Made by a program: the position numbers and the translations under genes. A DNA stretch of 64,000 bases from Rugamonas rivuli (GTDB lineage Bacteria > Pseudomonadota > Gammaproteobacteria > Burkholderiales > Burkholderiaceae_D), in NCBI RefSeq assembly GCF_009380165.1, contig NZ_WHUF01000002.1, positions 310,001 through 374,000 on the forward strand. Direction: 5' to 3'. A model generated the notes under the pieces. It was given only the letters and a program-made list of their open reading frames with translations. It was not told the DNA's origin and did no database searches. Below, piece after piece: positions 1-7,451 of the stretch (the first letter of the stretch is position 1; every line of letters begins with the position of its first letter).

Positions 1-638
1 GCCTTTTGCAGCACGGCGTGCAGGCGGGCTTCCTGTAGTACCGCGCGGCGCTCATTCCATCCCCAATCGCCGAACATCAGGATGTTCGGCCGCGCCATGC
101 CGCCGCAGTGCGGACAGGTTGGCGGCTCGTTCAGCAGGCGGCAGGCTTCGGTGTCGACTTCGGGGATGAACTGGTCGGCGCTCCAGATATCGGGGCCGCA
201 GGGTTGCATGCATTGCAGGTGGTGGATGGAGCCGTGGCATTCGTAGATGCGCTGCGGGTCGAAGCCGGCGCGCTGGAAGTGGCCGTCGACGTTGCTGGTG
301 AAGACGCCGTAGCCTGCATCCATCGCGTCGCCCCAGGCCTTGAGCAGGGCGAAGCCCGTGTGTGGCGGCGTGTCGCGGTAGAGTTGCAGGCGGTGGCCGT
401 AGAAGCCCCAGGCCAGGGTGGGATCGGAGCGGAAGGTGTAGGGTGTGGCGACGCTGGAAAACTCCATGCGCGCGCGGCCGAGGGCGGGGTAGACCTTCCA
501 GAAGCCGTCGTTGCTGCGGAAATCGGGCAGGCCGGAATCGACGCCCATGCCGGCGCCGGCCGCCACGATCAGGGCATCGGCCTGTTGGACGAGGTCGGCG
601 GCTTGTTGCAGTGCGGCGAGGTCGGCGGAGGCGGGCAT
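1..638 (-). CDS. SIR2-family NAD-dependent protein deacylase (sirtuin), 3' end beyond window
   Basis: Removes acyl groups from lysines using NAD+. The minus-strand frame starts at the ATG at 638 and stays open to the window edge, so the C-terminus is missing. It shows the sirtuin Rossmann signature [14 protein letters not shown] near residues 27-40, then [12 protein letters not shown], the catalytic histidine in ECHGSIHHL, and a zinc-binding set CMQPC...CPHC about 35 residues later. The first Cys pair is spaced C-x3-C rather than the usual C-x2-C. An upstream ATG at 670 is in another frame, so 638 is the best start. It lies divergent to the tRNA gene. Family assignment is firm; the acyl preference cannot be read from the sequence. 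Confidence 0.88.
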   Translation of the reverse strand, partial: MPASADLAALQQAADLVQQADALIVAAGAGMGVDSGLPDFRSNDGFWKVYPALGRARMEFSSVATPYTFRSDPTLAWGFYGHRLQLYRDTPPHTGFALLKAWGDAMDAGYGVFTSNVDGHFQRAGFDPQRIYECHGSIHHLQCMQPCGPDIWSADQFIPEVDTEACRLLNEPPTCPHCGGMARPNILMFGDWGWNERRAVLQEARLHAVLQK

Positions 639-720
639 GCGGGTTTTCGATGGCGGGCGGAAAGGCACATCTTACTCCTGCCGAGGGTGGCGGAGGTTGC
701 AACGCGGGTCAAAAGCAAAC

Positions 721-750
721 ATGACAAATACTTAAAGCGGCTGCTATAAT
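721..750 (+). promoter_or_regulatory. sigma70-type promoter of tRNA-Pro
   Basis: ATGACA (721-726) as -35 and a consensus TATAAT (745-750) as -10, separated by 18 bp, end 11 bp before the tRNA gene. Confidence 0.7.
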
Positions 751-761
751 TCCAAATTCGT

Positions 762-838
762 CGGGGCGTAGCGCAGCCTGGTAGCGTACTTGCATGGGGT
801 GCAAGGGGTCGGAAGTTCGAATCTTCTCGCCCCGACCA
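762..838 (+). tRNA. tRNA-Pro (anticodon GGG)
   Basis: A 77-nt cloverleaf folds by eye. The acceptor stem is CGGGGCG/CGCCCCG, the anticodon stem CTTGC/GCAAG encloses the 7-nt loop ATGGGGT (anticodon GGG at 796-798), and the T arm is GGAAG-TTCGAAT-CTTCT. The discriminator A and CCA (836-838) are encoded. The gene has its own promoter and terminator. It sits at the edge of an AT-richer accessory segment, but I found no duplicated 3' end downstream that would mark an attachment site. Confidence 0.96.
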
Positions 839-854
839 ATAGAATCAATGAGTT

Positions 855-880
855 AGGCCAGCCTTAGGGGTGGCCTTTTT
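855..880 (+). terminator. intrinsic terminator after tRNA-Pro
   Basis: Stem GGCCA/TGGCC with a 10-nt loop, followed by TTTTT (876-880). Confidence 0.75.
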
Positions 881-1234
881 CATTTCTACGTGTCCGTCTC
901 CGGGTTGTGTCCGGAATGAGAGACGTCGCTTGGGCAGAGGAAGTGTAGCCGAGGAACTTCCCCAAGTGCTTACATCAGCGCGCATTGTAGTAGCGGCAAT
1001 GGCCGCCAAAGGCCCCGAAACCCTTTCCTTCTTGTTCTGTATTGCAGAATTACGGGGCGCAAACGGCTGCATGCGTAAAAGTGGCATGTAATCATGCCTT
1101 GGGGGGCAAGAAAAAGCGTGACAATTCGCGCATTTCTCGTTTTGGCAAGATGCTATTCTTGCTCTGGGAGTTTCGGAAAAATAGCTACTGCAGTGAATGC
1201 ACTAATAAAGTATTGAACTCTAAAGGAGTCAACT
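881..1234. other. non-coding stretch at start of accessory segment
   Basis: About 350 bp without a convincing gene. Short open frames exist on both strands but lack a ribosome site and any recognisable product. Composition becomes more AT-rich toward 1100-1230, which presumably holds the promoter of the 1235 gene; I could not place a well-spaced -35/-10 pair. Confidence 0.5.
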
Positions 1235-1933
1235 ATGTCGATGGTAATGGCGCAGGCTGCTCCAGAGCCCAGATTACTTGGTGCCGCCAAAGTTAAAAAA
1301 CTGACTGCCAGCATTGGAGAACCTATTCCCACTGAGCTATTGCTCGGAAAGAAGAGGGTGTCAATTGCAGGCCTCGTCGGGCGGGTGATCGACAATTTTC
1401 GGCATCAGCGAGAGATGCTTGAAAGCAATGGACGATCGTGGCCGTGTGTCAGAGTCACGCCGTACGCGTCAGACTCGAAGCCAGCATATTATCTAGTACC
1501 GCTCGACTTAGGGACCGACGCAAAGCCGAAAGGTGACCGAGCAGAAATTAGTAGTGGTCGTGCTGGTAATCGAGCGGCGAAAGCCGCGCACGCCGCTGGC
1601 TTTAAAGTACAGGAAATCTCGCCATCGGAGGCAGACAAGGCATTCGCTGAAAGACTTGGAGAGCTTCTTGAAAAACATGCGGTTGGTGGAATTGGAAACA
1701 GCGAGCCTCCGCATAGCCCATTTGAGGTAACAACCGATTCTGCGGGCGTCGAGATTGTCTACTCGATAGGGTACTTTGTCAGTACCAAACAGGGTTTCGG
1801 ATTTTCCTCCCCTGCTAAGCGTGAACTCGAGTGGGGTTCATATCTCTTCGGCACAAATATAGGCGGTGTCATTAACTTCGGCGATACCCTATGGCCTGTC
1901 CCCGATGTAGATTTAATTCATATATCTGTCTGA
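1235..1933 (+). CDS. hypothetical protein, first gene of an unrecognised two-gene cassette
   Basis: A 232-residue soluble protein of unknown function. The ATG at 1235 follows a good ribosome site (AAAGGAG, 1222-1228). I see no signal peptide or membrane helix. The N-terminal third is basic and polar (KVKKL near residue 19; FRHQREML near 57), the middle is Ala/Lys-rich (around residues 105-125), and the C-terminal third is rich in aromatics and glycine (GYFVSTKQGFGF; WGSYLFGTN). Codon use and base composition are far more AT-rich than in the flanking genes, suggesting acquisition. The stop lies 13 bp before the next gene, so the two probably form an operon. No family is recognised. Confidence 0.75.
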   Translation: MSMVMAQAAPEPRLLGAAKVKKLTASIGEPIPTELLLGKKRVSIAGLVGRVIDNFRHQREMLESNGRSWPCVRVTPYASDSKPAYYLVPLDLGTDAKPKGDRAEISSGRAGNRAAKAAHAAGFKVQEISPSEADKAFAERLGELLEKHAVGGIGNSEPPHSPFEVTTDSAGVEIVYSIGYFVSTKQGFGFSSPAKRELEWGSYLFGTNIGGVINFGDTLWPVPDVDLIHISV

Positions 1934-1946
1934 GTCCGGGAGTGAC

Positions 1947-2510
1947 ATGAGTGCTGACTATGGTCAACTGAAGGATATCGTTGGGGCCGCTACCTCGCTG
2001 ATGGCTGCTGCATCAGCTATCGGCGTAACTTGGCTCCGCCGGGCAAAGTGGATGCCCCCTGAAGAATCTGTGCCTGGAGGAACGCTGCGGGTAGCTGGTC
2101 TTGTGTCGGCGGTAGCTATTGGCATTCTATTTTTAGAACGCCAAAAAATTGGCCTAGAAACAATGTTACTTATTGGTGCCCTCGCAGGTTTATTTACAAT
2201 AATGTCGCTAACAATAAGCATATACACAAATACACGCTACTCCTTCGTTTACCCGGAATCGAGTAAGCGTGGGGCACCGTTAAAACGAACGCTTGGCGGC
2301 CATAAGCTTACTGCGGAAGCACAACATATTTCGGAGGAGCGCCGGATGGAGCCTCAAGCGTTATTTGTAAACGCCGCATACGACAAAAATCTAGTATGGA
2401 CACAATCGTCCCAAGCTCTGGTTCAGACCGCAAGCGTTCTTGGGTTCATTGCGTTGCAGGCATCCGGCTCCATCGCATTATCAGCGATAGCTATCGGATT
2501 GAGCATATAA
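1947..2510 (+). CDS. hypothetical membrane protein, second gene of the unrecognised cassette
   Basis: A 187-residue integral membrane protein of unknown function. The ATG follows GGGAG (1936-1940). Hydrophobic segments lie near residues 13-30, 47-64, 70-92 and 158-187, suggesting four helices with a polar loop of about 60 residues between helices 3 and 4. That loop carries basic residues (SSKRGAPLKRTLGGHK) and SEERRMEPQ. Together with the preceding soluble protein it forms an AT-rich pair with no recognised relatives. A soluble sensor or effector plus a small membrane protein is a layout seen in some defence and stress modules, but nothing here proves such a role. Confidence 0.75.
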   Translation: MSADYGQLKDIVGAATSLMAAASAIGVTWLRRAKWMPPEESVPGGTLRVAGLVSAVAIGILFLERQKIGLETMLLIGALAGLFTIMSLTISIYTNTRYSFVYPESSKRGAPLKRTLGGHKLTAEAQHISEERRMEPQALFVNAAYDKNLVWTQSSQALVQTASVLGFIALQASGSIALSAIAIGLSI

Positions 2511-2591
2511 TTTATTTCACGCTCCCCCGCATAACGTTCATGAGTGTCGTTGGCTAGGAAAATTGGCGGGCGTCTGCACTACAGTAAGGAC

Positions 2592-3075
2592 TGTAGCCTG
2601 TTGATTTGCACCGAAAATTGCCCCACTTTCCCCAGTAATTTGCAACTGAATCTGACCCACGTGAAGGGCACAATTCGGCCTGTCTTACTGGCAGGAGATC
2701 GGAGTGATCAACGTGGCTTTACTAGGCATAATTCGACGCTGGCACATTCGTGACCAGATTCCCCTACGCGAGATCGCCAGGCGACTAGGCATCTCACGCA
2801 ATACTGTCCGACGCTATTTGCGCTCGGAAATTACTGAGCCCAGCTATGCCGAACGCCGTATCGCGAGCGGGTTGGACAAATACTCTCTGCAATTATCAGG
2901 ATCGCTTAAAGCCGAGACAAGCAAGCCGCGTAAGCTGCGCCGCAGTTTGAAACAGATCCACGCGGACCTGAAAGAGCTGGGTTATGAAGGATCGTATGAC
3001 CGCGTAGCAGCGTTTGCCAGGCAGTGGAAGGCGGGTCAAACTGAGTGGGTCAATTCATCTAGCAAACGAACAGCA
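2592..3075 (+). mobile_element. IS21-type insertion sequence remnant (left part only)
   Basis: The segment begins near TGTAGCC at 2592, resembling IS21-family left ends, followed by the motif GAAAATTGCCCCAC typical of sequence upstream of istA in related elements. It then runs into the N-terminal part of an IstA transposase. Homology to IstA fades around 3060-3080. No istB and no right end are visible, so this is a decayed fragment. The left boundary is approximate. Confidence 0.55.
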
Positions 3076-3141
3076 AGAGACTTCTACACCAACTTCGTTG
3101 TACTGGTTCCTGGAACGTCGAACGATGCAACGGTCGATTGA
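2704..3141 (+). pseudogene. truncated IS21-family transposase IstA, N-terminal fragment
   Basis: The open frame uses a GTG at 2704 after GGAGATCGGA. It encodes the typical IstA beginning: GIIRRWHIRDQIPLREIARR followed by the helix-turn-helix GISRNTVRRYLRSE and, further on, SYDRVAAFARQWKAGQT. A complete IstA is roughly 400-500 residues and continues into an RNase H-like DDE core; here the similarity ends after about residue 120 and the last ~20 residues read through unrelated sequence. It must be inactive. Its 3' end overlaps, on the other strand, the end of the STY0301-like gene, which marks the junction. Confidence 0.75.
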
Positions 3142-3477
3142 TTCGGGAAGACGGTAGGCTTGTTCTATTTCGCCTCCTTGTCCGTAGGAGCAAATCAGCC
3201 ATTTTTCGCGCGATGCCAAACCGCTGTATGTGGTCTTCTCAAGCCTTGCGTTGAGTTGCGTATAGTCTCCCCTGAGCTCTGCTCTTGGCTCTAGGTCAGG
3301 CGGCCCAATCACGAGGCCAGCATTCGCGAGCAATAGGCGAGTTGGAACCAGTCCTCTCCAGCCTGGCGAGGATTTGATCTGCACAGCAGAGGCACTGATC
3401 TCAGTTGGGCACTGCGGAACTTCTGCGGAAGCTAGTCCGCTAAGGGCCGCGATCAAAAGAGAGGCTGCTGTATGCAT
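3055..3477 (-). CDS. STY0301-family small secreted protein, possible immunity protein
   Basis: A 140-residue protein with a Sec signal peptide (MHTAASLLIAALSGLASA, cleavage near 18/19), so periplasmic. The mature part begins with CPTEI and includes SPGWRGL, GPPDLEP, WLICSYG and LPESIDRCIV, the pattern of the STY0301 family, ending in EVSC. The last few residues (CSFAR) lie in sequence shared with the istA fragment on the other strand, so the original C-terminus may have been altered by the insertion, though the conserved final Cys survives. Its start is 2 bp after the stop of the upstream BPSL0067-like gene. A periplasmic partner directly downstream of a putative peptidase toxin fits an immunity role; this is inference. 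Confidence 0.65.
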   Translation of the reverse strand: MHTAASLLIAALSGLASAEVPQCPTEISASAVQIKSSPGWRGLVPTRLLLANAGLVIGPPDLEPRAELRGDYTQLNARLEKTTYSGLASREKWLICSYGQGGEIEQAYRLPESIDRCIVRRSRNQYNEVGVEVSCCSFAR

Positions 3478-3479
3478 GG

Positions 3480-3890
3480 TTATTGAATGATGTAGAAGGC
3501 ATCGGCATTATCGCAGTCCATGATGCGCTTGGCCTTGGCTTCTTCTGGGCTGTAGTAATCGAAGCGTCGTGACTTGATCCTGCGACCTTTCCATTGGTCC
3601 ATGACGACGATGAATTTTGGCTTTCCGGTGGCTGTGTCCTTCGGGCCGGAGTACATGAAAAGGGCAGCGTGACTGCCGTGTTTTCCGATGAAGCCGGCGA
3701 CTGGACTAGAGAACGTTGCGATGGCTGTTCCCTGTGCGATCCGTGCCGCGTCGAGAACGTGCTTGCCTGCGCGCCAGTGCAGGGTACGAGGTGCGTTCGC
3801 ATAAATCTGTACCAAGGCGACGCATTCACTGCTGCCGACCGGCGCGTGTCCTTGGAGTTTGTTGATATCGCCTGCGTATCTGTATTCCAT
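3480..3890 (-). CDS. BPSL0067-family protein, NlpC/P60-like putative amidase effector
   Basis: A 136-residue protein without signal peptide. It matches the BPSL0067 family, which has a papain/NlpC-P60-type fold: the Cys nucleophile in SSECVALVQIY (Cys23), the His in KHGSHAALF (His74), and VVMDQW (Asp98) followed by the basic KGRRIKSRRF. Small proteins of this fold without export signal are often delivered by type VI secretion and cut peptidoglycan in competitors. The adjacent secreted STY0301-like gene would be the immunity partner, and an orphan vgrG module lies about 31 kb away. The ATG at 3890 fits the family length. The toxin role is inferred. Confidence 0.7.
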   Translation of the reverse strand: MEYRYAGDINKLQGHAPVGSSECVALVQIYANAPRTLHWRAGKHVLDAARIAQGTAIATFSSPVAGFIGKHGSHAALFMYSGPKDTATGKPKFIVVMDQWKGRRIKSRRFDYYSPEEAKAKRIMDCDNADAFYIIQ

Positions 3891-4000
3891 GTTGCCACCT
3901 CGATGAACGGGATCACTTGGTCGATAGTGATCCTGCTCACGAGACGGCTAGTTGGGAATGCTCAACGGCTTATCGTTTAAGTCATACCGCGCGACGATCT

Positions 4001-4774
4001 CTATCGCTGTCGCGGGGCATTGTTGAACAACGCCATAACGTTCTTGATCTGGGTTTCGGTCTCCGGCGTCATGTTGACGAACATGCAGCCGAGATGGATC
4101 TGCTCGCCCGCCAGGAAGGACCGGAAGGCGCGCGTGTAGCGGATTTCCAGTTCTGCGACGATGACGGTTTCCTCGTCCAATACCAGTTGCACATCCACCA
4201 GTTTGCGCCCCTTGAGCAAGCCCTTGGCCTGGCTCTTCGAGCAGTGCAGGCCGACCCCGCCCAGCGAGAAATCATAGATCGACCATTCTTGTTCGATGCC
4301 GTGCAGTTCCAGCGCAGCCGTGAAACTGGTGCCCAGCGGCGTTTCCACGCGCTCCGAGGCGCGCCGGTCCAGCACCGAGCAGGTTTCCGGGAAGGTCATC
4401 GGGATCAGCTGCGGCTGGCCGGGGAGCGAATCCCAATCCGGCTTGGACAGGCGGAACTGCAATTTCGCTGTGCGCAGCACGGCGACAAAGGTGATCTTGC
4501 CAGCCGGCAGGCTTGCACCTTCGTTTAACTCCATCACGAAATGCGGCTGCTCGGGGTCGACGGACAGTATGCGTCCGAGCACCGCTTCGCGGCTGCCGGA
4601 CACGTACATCGAGATCGCGTCGCCGTGCGAAGCCAGGAGGGTTAGCGTGTCGCCGATCTCGTCTTCGCTCGCCATTTCATGGAAGCTGGCCGAGGCCGGG
4701 ATCGGCGTTATGGCATCTTGTGGCCGTGGCGGTCCTTTACGGATCGGGACGGCAAGGGGTTCGTTGAGCATCAT
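4001..4774 (-). CDS. YcgR-like flagellar brake protein, PilZ domain
   Basis: A 257-residue cyclic-di-GMP receptor of the flagellar brake family, which in other bacteria slows the motor when c-di-GMP is high. The N-terminal YcgR domain spans about residues 35-130. The PilZ domain follows with the c-di-GMP motif RRASER (RxxxR, Arg138 and Arg142) and DFSLGG (DxSxxG, Asp168-Gly173), both intact, so ligand binding is likely. No other flagellar genes are in the window, so the gene is monocistronic here. An ATG one codon later (MLNEP) is an equally possible start. Confidence 0.9.
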   Translation of the reverse strand: MMLNEPLAVPIRKGPPRPQDAITPIPASASFHEMASEDEIGDTLTLLASHGDAISMYVSGSREAVLGRILSVDPEQPHFVMELNEGASLPAGKITFVAVLRTAKLQFRLSKPDWDSLPGQPQLIPMTFPETCSVLDRRASERVETPLGTSFTAALELHGIEQEWSIYDFSLGGVGLHCSKSQAKGLLKGRKLVDVQLVLDEETVIVAELEIRYTRAFRSFLAGEQIHLGCMFVNMTPETETQIKNVMALFNNAPRQR

Positions 4775-4843
4775 ATCGTTTGCCTGATAAGTGCAACTAC
4801 AGACGCGGTTTGGGTCTGTTTATAAACCCATCATAGACCACAG

Positions 4844-4859
4844 ATTGCCGAAAGGCAAT
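4844..4859. other. small hairpin in the ycgR/SMR intergenic region
   Basis: ATTGCC-GAAA-GGCAAT, a 6-bp stem with a GNRA-type tetraloop, followed by TTATTTT on the + strand. It lies between two divergent genes, so it is probably part of a leader rather than a terminator of either. Confidence 0.35.
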
Positions 4860-4922
4860 TTATTTTGCGTGCCGAGAAATGGTGAGGAAGGAACAACGGG
4901 ATGGTCTCGCCGCAATCGTTTG

Positions 4923-4950
4923 TTGACATGTCAGTTGAAGCTAATATAAT
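4923..4950 (+). promoter_or_regulatory. sigma70 promoter of the SMR operon
   Basis: Consensus -35 TTGACA (4923-4928) and consensus -10 TATAAT (4945-4950) with 16-bp spacing. This is one of the strongest promoter-like sequences in the window and stands 48 bp before the first SMR start codon. Confidence 0.75.
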
Positions 4951-4964
4951 GCATGCACATGCAT
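4949..4964. promoter_or_regulatory. perfect palindromic operator overlapping the SMR promoter
   Basis: ATGCATG-CA-CATGCAT is an exact inverted repeat that overlaps the end of the -10 box and the expected transcription start. That is the right position for repression. The natural candidate is the MarR-family regulator encoded at the end of the same operon. Confidence 0.6.
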
Positions 4965-4997
4965 ATAATTATCTCCCAACCTCACCTAAGGACATGT

Positions 4998-5315
4998 ATG
5001 AACTGGATCTATCTTGGAATCGCCGTACTCTTTGAAATTGCGGTCGCTATCTCTGCCGGCAACGCGAAGGGCTTCGCCCACTTCTGGTGGAGCGTCTCTA
5101 CCCTCGTCACCGGTGCGATCGGCACCTACTTCCTCAGTCTCGCATTGCTCACCTTCCCGGTCGGCGTTGGCTACGCGATCTGGACGTCCGTCGCCGGAGT
5201 AGGGATCGTGGTCCTCGGCACGCTGTTCTTCGGGCAGCGGCTTAATCTGAAAAAAATCATCGGCATCGCGATGGTGATCGGGGGCGTGGTCGGCCTTCAA
5301 CTGAGCGGCGCATAA
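4998..5315 (+). CDS. small multidrug resistance (SMR) family transporter, subunit 1
   Basis: A 105-residue, four-helix inner-membrane exporter of the SMR family, which extrudes cationic compounds or guanidinium in exchange for protons. The essential membrane glutamate sits in VLFEIAVAIS (Glu13). The conserved SMR segment GVGYAIWTSVAGVGIVVLG (residues 56-74) and FFGQRLNLKK follow. The start ATG at 4998 has TAAGGA five bases upstream; longer frames beginning at 4953 include promoter sequence. A second SMR gene follows 14 bp later, as in heterodimeric SMR pumps, and both resemble each other in length and motif order. Substrate unknown. Confidence 0.88.
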   Translation: MNWIYLGIAVLFEIAVAISAGNAKGFAHFWWSVSTLVTGAIGTYFLSLALLTFPVGVGYAIWTSVAGVGIVVLGTLFFGQRLNLKKIIGIAMVIGGVVGLQLSGA

Positions 5316-5329
5316 GGAAAGGAACCATC

Positions 5330-5695
5330 ATGACTACAACTGACAATCAACGCGCATGGATCATGTTGCTGCTGGCCGGTGTCTTCGAGATCGGCTACGC
5401 CCTCAGCGTGGGCGGCAGCAAGGCCTTCACCTTGTGGGGCTGGTCGATCTCCGCCGTCGTGTTTTTCCTGCTGACGCTGTACGCGCTCAGCGTGGCCCTG
5501 AAGACGATAGACGTCGGCATCGGCTACGCGGTGTGGGCGGGAATCGGCGCGGTCGGCGCGGCGGTGTTTGGCAGCGTTCTGTTCGGCCAATCGCTTGCGC
5601 TGAGCCAGGTGTTTTGGCTGGCGCTGATCATCGCCGGCGTGGTCTGGCTGAAGCTGGCGGACAGCGAGAAACTCCAGGCGCGCAGGGGGGCGTGA
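5330..5695 (+). CDS. SMR family transporter, subunit 2
   Basis: A 121-residue four-helix protein, paralogue of the preceding gene. The membrane glutamate is in GVFEIGYALSVGG (Glu20), and the matched loop is DVGIGYAVWAGIGAVGAAVFG, then LFGQSL. Start ATG at 5330 after AAGGAA. Tandem, co-transcribed, unequal SMR genes usually encode two halves of an obligate heterodimer with opposite membrane orientation. The basic C-terminal tail (LQARRGA) is absent from the partner. Downstream is a MarR regulator. Confidence 0.88.
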   Translation: MTTTDNQRAWIMLLLAGVFEIGYALSVGGSKAFTLWGWSISAVVFFLLTLYALSVALKTIDVGIGYAVWAGIGAVGAAVFGSVLFGQSLALSQVFWLALIIAGVVWLKLADSEKLQARRGA

Positions 5696-5741
5696 TGTAA
5701 AATAGTCCGGCAATTTCTTATTGGAAACTACGGACTGATTT

Positions 5742-6155
5742 ATGTTAAAGAGAAGCGATTCATGGCTCAACCTGACTCAAGTGGTCGCCAATGTTGAGTC
5801 CGCCCTTGCTTCGGTTCTCCAGGCCCGCCATGGCATCGGCCTGTCGGAATATCGCGCGCTGGAAGTGCTGGCCCGCTCGCCGAAAAGCGAGCTGCGCATG
5901 CAGGAGCTGGCCACGCATCTGCGTCTGAACCAGAGCTCGGTTTCGCGCCTGGTCGAGCGTCTGGAGCGCGACGGTCTGACGATCCGCGATCTCTGCCCCG
6001 CGGACAAACGCGGGGTCTACACGGTGCTGACCAGGGAAGGGCGCGCGCGCCTCGAACGCGCGCAGCCCGATTACGACAGCGCGCTCGACGCGGCGCTGAA
6101 GGAGCATGGCGGCGAGCGATTGCTGTCGGCGCAAGGCGAGGCCGGCGCCCGCTAG
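5742..6155 (+). CDS. MarR-family transcriptional regulator
   Basis: A 137-residue winged-helix DNA-binding protein. The recognition region reads LRMQELATHLRLNQSSVSRLVERLE (about residues 51-75), then the wing DGLTIRDLCPADKRGVYTVLTREGR. MarR proteins are dimeric repressors released by small ligands. Being the third gene after two SMR exporters, it most likely represses this operon through the palindrome at 4949-4964. The last 4 bp overlap the end of the convergent gene on the minus strand. The C-terminal dimerisation helix is short compared with many family members. Confidence 0.9.
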   Translation: MLKRSDSWLNLTQVVANVESALASVLQARHGIGLSEYRALEVLARSPKSELRMQELATHLRLNQSSVSRLVERLERDGLTIRDLCPADKRGVYTVLTREGRARLERAQPDYDSALDAALKEHGGERLLSAQGEAGAR

Positions 6156-6862
6156 CTGCCGGGCGCGACGCGCTGCTGTATGGCTTCGATGACTTTCTCA
6201 GCCCGCATCTGGCGCAGCACGCTGGACAGCCGGGGCACCAGCTCCTCGTGCTTCTTGTGCAGGTAGTGGTACACCGGGAACGAGGCCAGCGGGGGACTGA
6301 GCACATGCACCTCGTCCAGCTTCAGGGTCTTGACCACCGCCAGGCCCGACAGGCGGTTGCCGACCACGATGTCGGTCCGCCCCACCATCATTTTCTGGAA
6401 GGCTTGTGTCATCGTCGGCACCGCCTCGGTCCGCATGCCTATCGTATTCTCCTGGACGATCTTGATCCCGCGCACGTGGCCGATGGTGAACGGCCTCAGG
6501 CTTTCCCAGCCGTGGACGATGAAATTGGTGCCATGGGTGAACACGACGATTTCATAGGTCAGCAGCGGCACCGGCACGATCAGCAGATTGCCGTAGGTCT
6601 GGTCCATGCCCAGCTTGCGATACAGCTCGCCGTCCATGCGGCCTTCGTTGGCGTAGATCAGCGTGCGTTCGCCCGGCAGGCGGTGCACCGTCAGCTCGTA
6701 GCCCAGCCGGTTGTAGGCTTCGCGCAGGACTTGTTCGGCGATCTCGGTGGCGGGGTCGGCGCCCACCAGGGTGGAGACGTTGACCATCGGCTTCCCGGGC
6801 GCGGTGTAGGCGGCGGGGAACCAGGGCAGTAATGCCAGCCGGAGGAAGGTGCTGCGCCGCAT
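6152..6862 (-). CDS. periplasmic substrate-binding-like protein (SBP_bac_3-type fold)
   Basis: A 236-residue protein with a Sec signal peptide (MRRSTFLRLALLPWFPAAYT). The mature part resembles stand-alone periplasmic binding proteins of about 240 residues common in Oxalobacteraceae: TEIAEQVLREAYNRLGYEL, LPGERTLIYANEGRMDGEL, and a second lobe with GMRTEAVPTMTQAFQKMMVG and DIVVGNRLSG. Such proteins often have no transporter partner, and none is seen here. The ATG at 6862 is chosen because the signal peptide begins there; the frame extends upstream to 7015 but that part has no signal-like or conserved sequence. Ligand unknown. Confidence 0.75.
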   Translation of the reverse strand: MRRSTFLRLALLPWFPAAYTAPGKPMVNVSTLVGADPATEIAEQVLREAYNRLGYELTVHRLPGERTLIYANEGRMDGELYRKLGMDQTYGNLLIVPVPLLTYEIVVFTHGTNFIVHGWESLRPFTIGHVRGIKIVQENTIGMRTEAVPTMTQAFQKMMVGRTDIVVGNRLSGLAVVKTLKLDEVHVLSPPLASFPVYHYLHKKHEELVPRLSSVLRQMRAEKVIEAIQQRVAPGS

Positions 6863-7123
6863 GGTCAGGTACGTTGTGCGTGGAGGGTCACGGAGCTCAG
6901 CACCAGCATATACGTTGCCCGCCGGATGCGCCATTGGATTCTGGACAGCGTCCGGAGCGGCCGCGCGCGGTGCGGCGGGTTTTTGCAGGAAAGCAACACT
7001 GTAGCTTGCCGGCATCGACAGGCGCGGGCGGCGAGGCGTAGGATCGAAGTGCTTACAGCGGCGGCGATCCCGTCGCTGTGGCAGGCACAGTCCATTCCAT
7101 TCACCTCACCATAAGGAACGCCC

Positions 7124-7447
7124 ATGAAACGTCTCGCCATTGCTGCGCTCAGTTTGCTATCGGCATCGCTGCCGGCCTTCGCCGCCGACAAGATGGCTAC
7201 GCTCGACCCCAAGGTGCCCTGCGTGATCGAGTATCCCAAGGCCTCGCTGATGAATGAAGAAAAGGGCACGGTGGTGCTGAGCCTGAAGCTGTCGGCCGAC
7301 GGCAAGGTGCAGGAGTCCAAAGTGAGCAAGTCCAGCGGCTTCAAGAACCTGGACAAGGCCGCCTCCACCAGCATCACCAAATGCAAATTCCAGGCGCCCG
7401 GCGGCGAGCAGTGGCAGACCCTGGAGTACGTCTGGAAACTGGAGTAA
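7124..7447 (+). CDS. secreted TonB C-terminal-like domain protein
   Basis: A 107-residue periplasmic protein: signal peptide MKRLAIAALSLLSASLPAFA, then a single TonB-C-like fold seen in the pattern CVIEYPKASLMNEEKGTVVLSL, a strand pair with DGKVQESKVSKSSGFKNLDKAA, and the closing WKLE. It lacks the membrane anchor and proline-rich spacer of true TonB, so it cannot work as an ordinary energy transducer. AAGGAA lies 6 bp upstream of the ATG. It faces the tad-like genes convergently with only 4 bp between stops. Function unknown. Confidence 0.75.
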   Translation: MKRLAIAALSLLSASLPAFAADKMATLDPKVPCVIEYPKASLMNEEKGTVVLSLKLSADGKVQESKVSKSSGFKNLDKAASTSITKCKFQAPGGEQWQTLEYVWKLE

Positions 7448-7451
7448 GCGT

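Noticed and set aside
108..749. Open frames on both strands over the sirtuin (including 52-702 minus)
   Set aside because: Only the frame starting at 638 minus shows the sirtuin motifs; the others are shadows, and one runs into the tRNA promoter.
2544..2753. A 69-codon frame before the istA fragment
   Set aside because: It covers the non-coding left end of the IS element and overlaps istA in another frame; no ribosome site.
762..3900. Integration of a genomic island at tRNA-Pro with a repeated tRNA 3' end
   Set aside because: I searched downstream for a copy of the tRNA 3' end and found none, and there is no integrase gene, so attachment sites cannot be claimed.
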